Positions 10,564-19,095 of a stretch of 64,000 nucleotides of DNA are shown piece by piece. The notes under the pieces are model-generated. The model was not told the origin of the DNA. It made no database searches and was given only the letters and a program-made list of their open reading frames with translations. A program made the position numbers and the translations under genes. Numbering within the stretch: position 1 is the first letter of the stretch; every line of letters begins with the position of its first letter. The stretch is taken from the NCBI GenBank assembly GCA_948470475.1, contig OX419347.1:12602722-12666721 (forward strand), given 5' to 3'. This DNA comes from Galaxea fascicularis. Its lineage: Eukaryota; Cnidaria; Anthozoa; Scleractinia; Euphylliidae.

Positions 10564-11994
10564 TCACCTATGATCGTCACCACTCTGTAAATCTAGCTTC
10601 TCTAAGTCGTGATAGCTGCAGAGATTTCCGCCTTTTACCGAAGCACCCCTACTCGGCATCCTCCATACCTCCCTCCGAGTTGCAGTGTTGCCGTTTGCGC
10701 AGATGCAATCAAACCCGGCCAGACCGGGTTTCCAGCCGCAACCATGCCATCCCCAATCTTCATTAGAGTTAATGTATGCAATGAGCCTAGAGATCCCCGT
10801 ATCCTGTGCAATAAATCTGTGACTAATGCAAGATTTGCCCCGGCAGACGCACTGTCCTGGTCTAAAATGGCAGTCTTTGTTGCTATGACAACCTGCTGCC
10901 GCTAGGGAACAGGCGAAGTCCGGAGACTGCTCAGTGGAGCGTGTGTTGTAGTGGAACATCTGTAATGGAACACCTCCGCTTGTGATAAATGGGCAGTCGT
11001 AATTTAAGTAGCCGAGATAGTAATACTGCAGGTTTACGGCCCTTATGTAGTTATCCGATCCGGCCCTAAAACGGCTTTGTAAAATGCCCCAAACAGACCT
11101 GAAGGTGTGGTCTAGAGGCTGGTCTGTCTCATCAGCCTCGTTTAGAAACTCCTCGATCAATGTTTGCGTCCTCTTCTTTAAGAGAGCTTTGCGAGTTTTG
11201 TTTTTTCCTCCTCTGACGATGAGCTCATCAGATGTTTCCATCAGGTTTGCGTTAATTATTTCTTCTTCGCTGATATTGGTACATGCATCAATACAGAGCT
11301 TTCCGATATCGTTTGAACCAGCTAGTCTAAGGCAGCTTTTCACCTCAAAATCTCTCTCACTGTACGATGTCGAAGCCTCTGCAAATGTCGTTTGTCTGAT
11401 GCTTGATCCACGTTTAATCGACGTAATCACATGGCAGCCAAATGTCTTCAACAAGTCTTCGTATTCCTTCCAAGAGCTCGCCAGCCAAGGCCTTGTAATT
11501 GATACTGGCAATCGTTCTAACGACTGGACCAAGTGTCTGTTCAAGCGGGAAATTTCATTGCCATCCAAACAGTCCTTTTTCACCAAGATTTTCAATGTTA
11601 ATGCTTTGATGACTAGAGACAACCCTTGTACTTGGGATTTCCTTGATTTTCGTTTCCATATAAGGTTGCTAAGAGTAACGCCCAGTGCATAGGAAGACTG
11701 CAATGAGACATCCAGGCCTGCTTCAACAGCCACTTTTGAGTAAAACGCCTTTGTATTATTGTAGTACTCGAACGTTGTGCCTGAGTAGTTTATCCTCTCC
11801 ATTTTAAAGCAGGTTGAAGGTAAAAATACAAAAATGTCTTCTTGGGCCTCCTGGAAGTCGCCCAGTAAGTTGGACTGTTGAAGGTTTATACTTTTTCCGA
11901 GATCACTAATACCCGTGCTGTGAAGCTTGCTTTCCCCTTTGATTCCCCTTAATAAGGCTATCAAGAAGGCAAATGCCATCCGCAGGGTAATCAT
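10564..11994 (-). CDS. MACPF/perforin-like secreted protein, anemone pore-former type
   Basis: A single open frame of 476 codons. The N-terminus is hydrophobic (MAFAFLIALLRGIKG, from Met6), consistent with a signal peptide; Met1 or Met6 could be the start. Residues 178-197 (YEDLLKTFGCHVITSIKRGS) match the MACPF signature Y-x(6)-F-G-T-H, with Cys replacing Thr. A Gly-Gly turn follows at about 262 (VRGGKNKT). Residues about 362-460 are Cys-rich, with at least ten Cys including CVC and CIC pairs, suggesting a disulphide-bonded C-terminal domain. Length and architecture fit the roughly 60-kDa MACPF proteins of sea anemones, some of which are venom pore-formers; MACPF proteins also act in immunity and development. 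The stop overlaps a plausible splice donor (AG|GTGAAA at 10568/10567), so a longer spliced form is possible. Toxicity cannot be judged from sequence. Confidence 0.85.
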   Translation of the reverse strand: MITLRMAFAFLIALLRGIKGESKLHSTGISDLGKSINLQQSNLLGDFQEAQEDIFVFLPSTCFKMERINYSGTTFEYYNNTKAFYSKVAVEAGLDVSLQSSYALGVTLSNLIWKRKSRKSQVQGLSLVIKALTLKILVKKDCLDGNEISRLNRHLVQSLERLPVSITRPWLASSWKEYEDLLKTFGCHVITSIKRGSSIRQTTFAEASTSYSERDFEVKSCLRLAGSNDIGKLCIDACTNISEEEIINANLMETSDELIVRGGKNKTRKALLKKRTQTLIEEFLNEADETDQPLDHTFRSVWGILQSRFRAGSDNYIRAVNLQYYYLGYLNYDCPFITSGGVPLQMFHYNTRSTEQSPDFACSLAAAGCHSNKDCHFRPGQCVCRGKSCISHRFIAQDTGISRLIAYINSNEDWGWHGCGWKPGLAGFDCICANGNTATRREVWRMPSRGASVKGGNLCSYHDLEKLDLQSGDDHR

Positions 11995-13802
11995 GGTTAT
12001 TAACCTGGATTAACAGAAATGAATTTGCTAGCAAAATGTTAATATGTTTTTACGCCCTTCGCGAGTGTCCAGACAACAAACTGCGAGAACAGTCATCGTT
12101 GTGTTGTTGTTTTTGAAGTCGTTATCAACGTAATCATCTTTGGCGTCATCATCACCATCATCATCGTCATCATCATCATCACCATCATTATCATCATTAT
12201 CATCATCGTCATCGTCATCATCATCATCATCATCATCATCATTTTCATCATCGTCATCATCATTATTTCATCGTCTTCGTCGATAGTATCATTAATTTTG
12301 CATCAAAATCATAAAAGCAAAAACTTACGCCATCATCAGAATGGTCAAAAGTGATATTTAATACCTGTATTTGTTCCTGTTTATGCTCACCTGTTGCATG
12401 TTTGAAAAATGAAAACTCGTGAAAAAATTTCATCACTAACGCAACAAACGCGTAAGAATCGCTGCCAAGTGATGTGAATTCCCACTTTGATTACAGGTAT
12501 TTTGGATGCGCGTAACGAAATAAACCTGCAGTGCATTTGCAACGTTCGTAGGAGCAAGTGAAGAGTTTGTGTGGTTGTATCTCGTTCCGTCAGACGCATT
12601 TTACAAATATATTATCTTTCAAGATGCCACCATCTGTTAGGGCATAAACTCGTGTGTCTTTTGGTGGAAGGACGTGAAAGCTAGCGCGACAGACGGAGAG
12701 GTTTTAACACATTACCTCATTTGTGCAGATATTTTGCACCTGATTGGAGAAAAGCAGCACAAGAAGATACATTCAGGTGCAGATGTTTGCTCCTTAAAAT
12801 ATAAAGAAACAATCGCTGCCACTTCATTATCTAATTCAACGACAACACCCAGCACGAGGCATTAACTCTCAATGTCACTCAAGACGGTGTTCGAGCCCAA
12901 ACAGCAAGTTGAAACAGTGGCCGAGAATGATGTTGTATGTTTCTAGATTCTGTTGGACATTCCCTGAATACTGGACCGCGCCTTTTACATTTTAGTAGTA
13001 GTCATTGCAAACCACTTCTGAGGAAGCTGTAAGCGTCGAATACTTTCGAGCGGACAGTTTTTATTAATCTTCTGGAAGGTTGCAATGTTTCATTGACTTG
13101 CAAGCTTATCACACATCACGGGGCGTATCATGGATGCATGTCATTGAAATTCGCTTGCTCTGATTGGTTAACTTGCTACTGTAAAAAAACAAACAAACTA
13201 GTCCAGTGACCAAGGCGAGGTGTGTCGCTTTGTTTAAGAGCTGACAGGCTCTCGAACAACAGACAGTCTAGAACCTTACTAAAGGAAACCAACTCTGATC
13301 TAGAGCGTTTCTTACACGCGACTTTAGTTCTGGAACAAATCAGTTGACGATGAAAGAAATGAACCCAGGTGGGGCAACTTTTCAAAAGGAAAATATGGTT
13401 GGTAACACCTCCAAAGATACTTTGCCCAACAAGTAAGCTGTTGTGGTGCCGGGATAGAAAACTGAGCGACAGCAAGCGTGTACCTATACAAGTAATAATT
13501 TTAAAGGCGCGAATTTTTTGGAAAAGGTGTCAATAAAATGTCGGGAGATTTGTTGTCTCGAACTAATTCTTCGATCGCAACCTTAAGCTCTGATGATAAA
13601 CACAAGAATCAAATGGTGATAAAAAGCTAAGAAGACACTGCAAATTAATGCCATGTACTTTACAATGTTCGCCGCTTCGCCGAGTACCTTCGTCCGCCAT
13701 TACTCTTTGAAAAGTCCTAGTGCCAGGCTACTGTAGTGTCTTCTCGGTTATGAAAGAAATTGAAGGGAAATGAAGGGGAAAGAAATTGGGAGGGGAGGGG
13801 TA
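11995..13802. other. Intergenic region with a microsatellite
   Basis: No convincing exon. The main structure is the CAT/ATC microsatellite at about 12131-12282. Open frames on both strands are short and without family signatures. A MACPF promoter would be expected just above 11995, but I see no clear element. Confidence 0.45.
12131..12282. repeat. Imperfect (CAT)n/(ATC)n microsatellite
   Basis: About 150 bp of CAT and CATCG/CATTAT trinucleotide runs, interrupted by single substitutions (CAC, CGT, TTT). The longest pure run is around 12217-12241. Confidence 0.95.
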
Positions 13803-13925
13803 GTCGTAAGTCGCAAGTCGCAAGTCGTAAGTCGTAAGTGGTAATCAACAAGTGGCATGTCACAAGTCTCAACTCGCGAGTGGTAAAAAGCAAGTCGCAA
13901 GTCGTAAATCATAACTCGGAAGTGA
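13803..13925. repeat. 7-bp minisatellite (GTCGTAA/GTCGCAA)
   Basis: Units GTCGTAA and GTCGCAA run head to tail from about 13803 to 13844, then degrade over the next 80 bp into related AAGTCGCAAG and AACTCG motifs. It ends just before the left target-site duplication of the SINE. Confidence 0.85.
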
Positions 13926-13940
13926 TAAATAGCATAGCAA

Positions 13941-14237
13941 ATTCAAAACTAAGAAGTGGGTAATTATCAATAAATAAATCAATGATATATTTACCCAGGA
14001 AGCTCCACTCACCGCGAAGGTGTTTTCAGGGAGGTCCTGCATCCGGATCGAATTGGAATTTGGAAGTGTTGGTTTTTGGGGAGAGGGGAAAACCGGAGTA
14101 CCCGGAGAAAAACCTCTCGGCGCAGAGTAGAGAACCAACAACAAACTCAAGCCACATATGACGTCGGATCCAGGAATCGAACCTGGGTCACATTGGTGGG
14201 AGGCGAGCGCACTTACCACTGCGCCAACCCTGCTCCC
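13941..14237 (-). mobile_element. tRNA-derived SINE, 297 bp, minus orientation
   Basis: Reading the minus strand from 14237, the head is tRNA-like: GGTTGGCGCAGTGGTAAG matches an RNA polymerase III box A and GGTTCGATTCC matches box B, about 40 bases apart. A body segment with TTTTCTCCGGGTACTCCGG follows; this phrase recurs in conserved-core invertebrate SINEs, from memory. The tail is A/T-rich (ATTTATTTATTGATAATT). The element is flanked by 8-bp direct repeats CATAGCAA (13933-13940 and 14238-14245), the expected target-site duplication of LINE-assisted insertion. It encodes no protein; the long minus-strand open frame across it is fortuitous. Its family name cannot be fixed without a repeat library. 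Confidence 0.85.
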
Positions 14238-14575
14238 CATAGCAAGAGAAAAGTCACTTTCGACTTTTCAGTCTTGATTTTCAATGGCCACCCTCGGCCG
14301 CGGTAGTTTATGGTTTGGGGAGAAACATAGCAGTTAATTTTTTTTCACTATTTTTTTTCGGGTATTTCCTGGTTTGTGTTTCAGTCGTGTTGGTATGAGA
14401 AATGAGTTTCTTTAGAGGAATGAAGCTGTAATGAAAGTTTCTATCCTACGGTGGTGTAATGTTGCAGGTATAGTGACTCAAACAAAAAAAATTAAAGAAA
14501 GGTCAGTTTCTCTGAAGTGGTATTGCATTAGCGTGTCATGATAAACTGTCTTTCACTGGTACCAGTTAAATAACG

Positions 14576-15000
14576 TTAAAGGCTACCGCACACTAGCCGA
14601 TTTTTTGCCGGCCGACAAAAAATCTTCACTTGTCGGCTAGTGTGCGGTGAATTCAGACAAGTCTGCGACAAGATCGGGGCTTGTCGGGCGATATCTGAGA
14701 GTGCTAGATCTCAAAACGTCTTGTCGGGCCTTTTCGGCTAGTGTGCGGTGGGCCAAGATAATTTGTCGGGGCTCACGCGTACCTAAACCAATGAGAAATT
14801 GTCATGAATGTCACGTGAATAAGTGTCTTTTCCAACATGGCGGAGATCGACTCGACCCCAAGACTAAACGCGGTTAGTCAGGACAAAAAATCGGCTAGTG
14901 TGCGGCAAGCTGACGTCTCGACAAATTTTAACCCGATTTAACCCCGACAAAAAATCTTCAGCTCTGCGACAAAAAATCGGCTAGTGTGCGGTAGCTTTAA
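14576..15000. mobile_element. MITE with TTAA flanks and internally repeated termini
   Basis: The ends are near-perfect inverted repeats: GGCTACCGCACACTAGCCGA on the left (14581-14600) and its mirror on the right (about 14977-14996), differing by one G. Outside both lies TTAA (14576-14579 and 14997-15000), the target of piggyBac-type elements. The terminal motif CGGCTAGTGTGCGG also occurs in direct orientation at 14634, 14735, 14892 and 14978, commonly preceded by GACAAAAAAT. No transposase is present. Confidence 0.8.
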
Positions 15001-15140
15001 TTCCTCCAAAAGTCGCTGATTTTCTCTCATTTTTTTTTAGCTTATGGCGAGGCAATTCTTTGCACTATCTAACCCATTGATTTAGGCTTTGGAAACGCTG
15101 TTGTCAAATGTAACCAAGTCTGACCTAAGTCTGTTTGGAA

Positions 15141-15333
15141 AGTAGCCTGGGTAGCAAGCGTCGGCGCTCGACAGCCGATTCAGAATTTTGGTTGCGTGGG
15201 AAATGGGGAGAGCAAAAAAAATTGGAGGGGGAAGGGGACATTTTGACCTAACCTCATTTCTCGTGCATATAAAATACGGAGATTAGCTTTCGAGAGCTGA
15301 AAACCCCACGGAAAAGCCTACTACGCAGGCTCC
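15141..15333. repeat. Possible small MITE with imperfect TIRs
   Basis: AGCCTGGGTAGCAAGC near the left end pairs with the right end read on the minus strand (AGCCTGCGTAGTAGGC), with three mismatches in 16. No clear target-site duplication. About 193 bp, non-coding. Confidence 0.4.
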
Positions 15334-15920
15334 TTAAAGTAACTTTTGCCTTAACCATCACCACATAAAATTCATTAGTGTCCGTGTTGAGGCAGCTCAG
15401 TGTAATTTACAGTATACTGACAAGTCCATGCCACGTTCAAAGAATTGTTTCATTCATGTCAGTCCGAATCAGCAATAGAAAAATGTTGTGGGCTTTCATA
15501 CTACTGGGAACTGGCGATAGGTGACAATTAATTTCGTGACGAAACCAAAGTAGATGGCAAAGGAAAACGTTTTTGTAAAAGGGTCGGTGAAAAAGCCATT
15601 ATTGGTGTTTATACGAAGAGCGTCTCATTGGGTATTCAGGCGTCCCTTTCACAGACATCTTACTTTGGTTTTACGTTAGCCGATGTAAGTGCGCTTGTTG
15701 TAATTCCAAATGGACAGTGGACATATTCCTAAAATGTCGCTGCTCGTAGCATTTGTGTTGTACGGAGATTCACCGAGAAGAACGTTCTATGACAGAGTTT
15801 CTTCGATGTACAGAAGGAGTGAATGAGGTGACAGTAAACGTAGAGTGTTGAGTTCTCTACAGTGGCTACACCTGTAGTATGTTTATTTGTTTGCGACAAA
15901 AAAGTGTAACTTCTCTGTTA

Positions 15921-15922
<2 letters not shown>

Positions 15923-15971
<49 letters not shown>
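15923..15971. repeat. (ATT)n microsatellite
   Basis: About 16 uninterrupted ATT units. Confidence 0.97.
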
Positions 15972-15972
<1 letters not shown>

Positions 15973-16586
15973 GTTAATGTGAAATGAGCTTAGCATTTCA
16001 GTTCAGGTTTCCAGAAAACGACCTGTACACATCTCAAAGACAACTCCTAGTCAGACTGCAAATGTTTCCTAAAAATGAAGTGTATTCATCGTTTCCTTAT
16101 AGAATAGTTTGGTTTATTTACTTCATTTTACATAAAAGTATCCTAAAATTGCCTTACATGCCTGTTCTCTTGACTGCTTCAAGTTAAGTCGCCATAATTA
16201 TCATTTAAGTTGCTTGATACATACCGCCTTTATGTTTTAAGGTAACTTTGTGATGGGGGATTTTCAGTTTGCATGATTTTATTTTGTCGCCCATTGCTTG
16301 TGTACGGATTTTTTTTTTCTTTTTCCGGGTACACGGCTTTTCTTTCTTTTTTTTTTATCTTCTTCTTTACACGAAGTTTTTCATGACCTTTTACCTCCCA
16401 TGAACTTTTGTGGCTAAGCCCTCCTAAGTTGTCTCCTCGGACATCAAAACAATAGGCTATTGTGACTGAGACGACAGCACTTGCAACACTTGGAAAACAT
16501 TTTAACTGCGGAGGGCCTTGTGAATCGAAAATCCCTTAATAACAGTGGACAGAACCAGGTGTTGTAAGCCCGCGAGAATAAGCACA

Positions 16587-16599
16587 CCCCCCCCCCCCC
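16587..16599. repeat. Poly-C run (13 C)
   Basis: Thirteen consecutive C residues followed by GCCC. A second C-run of 11 lies at 16968-16978. Both are prone to length errors in sequencing. Confidence 0.95.
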
Positions 16600-16741
16600 G
16601 CCCTTGTCCCAGCAGACAACTGTTTTAACGAAAACCGCTGGTCAGCAACCTAGTTCTGGTCACTGCTGTCTTAGTTCTTTCTCGTAAATCTGACCCCAGT
16701 TCTTTTGATATATCCTTCATTAACACGCCCGTAGGGATGTA

Positions 16742-16772
16742 GGGGGATGCGACGGGTGCGTCCGCATCCCCC
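16742..16772. repeat. 10-bp perfect hairpin
   Basis: GGGGGATGCG (16742-16751) is the exact reverse complement of CGCATCCCCC (16763-16772), with an 11-base spacer. There is no T-tract as in a bacterial terminator; in this genome it is more likely a fragment of an inverted-repeat element. Confidence 0.7.
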
Positions 16773-18071
16773 AACGGGCTGCGGACCGATGGCTGTGGAC
16801 CGATGGCGCAAAGGAGAATTTAAAACCAAACTAGCTGGCGTAGACTAAAAATGAAGTTTAATCAAGTGGTCCATCTGATGAAAATAGCGGCTATACTAGC
16901 CTGCGTTGCAGCCTTACACGAGGAGCGGGAAAGAAAAAGTGGAGAGCAAACTCCTTCCCGCCCCAATCCCCCCCCCCCGTCCCCCGTTATCTCTTTCGTT
17001 CCTTCCTTTTTCATTTATTTGTTCAGGAAAATAAACGAAAAGGGAATAGAAGACCGCAACTAAGAGAGAAGAATGTTTGCTTCTTTGGGCAGCAACCCTC
17101 TCCTGGATCTCTAACTTGATAGATGTCTCTACTAGCGGAAGGAATAGCTGCTGAAGAAAAGAAAAATAGTAAAAAAAATCCCCCTCTCTTCTGATAAGTT
17201 CTCTCACATCTTTAAACATTTGCAAAGCTCTAAGACCTGTCACAAATCTTGTTCCATAAATAGCTTTGAACTCATCTATTCCGCCTCCACGAAATTTCAA
17301 CTCAAACTCAAGTAGGCTCTGTACATCAACTGGCAAAAGCCACATTAGCATTATCATCATTCACGCTTTCTCTCTTTATTATTTGTTTGTATTTGCTAGT
17401 ATATTTAATTATGCATGCTTATTTTGGTTGTTATAAAGTTGCTACGGATTTTCAAACACTCTTTGCAACTGACGATGATGTGAGTCAAATCCTAACATGT
17501 CTTACAGTTTTAAAAATATCGTAATTTACTATTTATTTGCTGATTTCTCGACCATTTGGCCCCAAATAGTACAAGTACAAGTACAAGTTTCAGTTTGATA
17601 TGCACTCACAGGCAAGGAAATATTCTACATATTTTAAATAATAAATAAACTAATAAATTGATTATTCGAAGGGGCCTTTGAGATACAACAAGCCAATCAG
17701 GAAATCGTATTTTAGTCACGTTGGCACGTGTGCATATTATTTCGTTTGACACAATGTCGAAAATTATTTTAGTTTGAAGAGAAACTGTGGAGGAAGTGTG
17801 TCATGAAACCGTACGCATTTTATGGATGTAAGTTGACAGCAAGATGGGCAGTCAAGTTTGTAATAATTTGCTTTTTACTTGAGAGTATCTACAACAACTA
17901 AAGAAATAGAAGAAACCGTGTGAAAGTGGATCAAAGCCAAACTCGATTCCCTCAATGGGAAAGGTCAGTTCGTCAGTTTGAAACTTGAACCGACTATTAA
18001 TTCGTGAAAGCCGCCCGGAAAATTTTCCCTACGTTTTCGTTGCATTGTTCAATCCATTTAATTCAAATTTA

Positions 18072-18112
18072 CTAAAAACACATTTACCTAGAGAACAGTC
18101 TAGAAATGATGT
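18072..18112 (+). repeat. Diverged partial satellite monomer at the array's left edge
   Basis: ACATTTACCTAG followed by AACAGTCTAGAAATGATGT matches the 3' part of the 177-bp monomer, with a small deletion and a few substitutions. Together with the sequence after the inserted transposon it reconstitutes the monomer phase, so this is the true left boundary of the array. Confidence 0.75.
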
Positions 18113-19095
18113 TTAACCCATTGACTACCAGCCGTTTTTACGTTTTCGGAGTGATTTTCCAGCAAAACGATTCATAGCATTTCATGACTTTATATTTGAA
18201 ACTACCACGGAAAGTAGTGCTGCCCTAAAGTACCGAAGGCTCAAGGTTTCTGAAAACGTCAATGTGACGCAGCTATTTTTCAATCGTGGAACTCAAGAAC
18301 GGCCCAAGTTCGGTTTGTTTGCGAATTTTGCTAAGTTTACAGCCATTTTTCATCTTTAGTGGCTGCCTGATGAGCATCATTAAGCGTGACGGTTGCTAAG
18401 AGTCCACTTTCTCAAAGAAGCGAGCAAGGTGATGTACTTTGTCGTCAAAACTGGGAATTCGGATCAACAGACACTTAGTACCTTTGGGACTCGACTTTGG
18501 ATGAATTTCTCGACCTAGCGCCGCATATTTTGGAATTTGCAAGTACTGAAAATCCCCAAAAGCACGAATTTTTGGCGGTAGGTCGAAATGGCTGTAGACT
18601 TAGTTTCTATGTGAAAAAATTGGGGAAAGGGGCGGGTGCTGTCAAAAATTCTCGTTATTTCCCAGCATGCAATGCGGTCGAAATGTTGAAAATAGCGGGA
18701 AGGCTGGATTGCACTGGAACAAAAGGCTGTATCTACACTCAGGAAAAGAACATGAAAAAAAAGTCATTTCTAAGCTAGAACAAGGACTGAATGTTACTAT
18801 GATGGTCGAAGTTTGGTTTGTGGACAACAATTTCTTTAAAAAAGAGACATTTTCGTCGTTTCTGTTTGATGCTAAAAATGGTCATTTTCGTTCTTGTCCA
18901 AACTCAAAAGGTCATATTTGGTCAAAAGTGCTACGTTTCTTGCGTTTATTGGATATCCAAATTTAAAGGGCATCCCATTTCATGCTAATAACTGACAATT
19001 AAAGCAATATTCGCGCGAATGCGAAAGTAGCAATGTTTTCAAACAAAGCAGTCTTTTGCGGCCAGTTTTAACCACCAGGGCAGTTAATGGGTTAA
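18113..19095. mobile_element. piggyBac-like non-autonomous element inserted in the satellite
   Basis: TTAA at 18113-18116 and 19092-19095 flanks a 975-bp insert whose ends are inverted: CCCATTGACTACC on the left and, read on the minus strand, CCCATTAACTGCC on the right. TTAA target sites and CCC-starting termini are the hallmark of piggyBac elements. Removing the insert rejoins GATGT-TTAA-ATGCTT, which is exactly the B-type satellite monomer. Open frames inside (plus, about 18497-18966) show no DDD transposase features, so it is non-autonomous and needs a transposase from elsewhere. Confidence 0.8.

Larger units (their letters stand above)
15001..18071. other. Gene-free region between MITE and satellite
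   Basis: No exon with recognisable family features. It contains a possible small MITE (15141-15333), an ATT microsatellite, two C-runs, a hairpin, and a short ACAAGT run near 17572-17588. The longest open frame (minus, 17360-16914) crosses a C-run and a low-complexity stretch and is not supported as a gene. Confidence 0.45.

Noticed and set aside
11084..11692. 202-codon open frame on the plus strand
   Set aside because: It is antisense to the MACPF coding sequence, which has clear domain features on the other strand.
14160..14237. A tRNA gene on the minus strand
   Set aside because: Box A and box B are present, but it continues into a SINE body with an A/T-rich tail and target-site duplications, and I could not fold a full cloverleaf with a normal acceptor stem.
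13869..14240. 123-codon open frame on the minus strand
   Set aside because: It is the chance translation of the SINE and its flank.
16914..17360. 148-codon open frame on the minus strand
   Set aside because: The C-terminal half is low complexity across a C-run and the N-terminal half matches nothing I recognise. An exon relic is possible, but a gene is not supported.
18497..18966. Two overlapping open frames inside the piggyBac-like element
   Set aside because: No DDD catalytic pattern or Cys-rich tail of a piggyBac transposase is visible. They are short and overlap in different frames.
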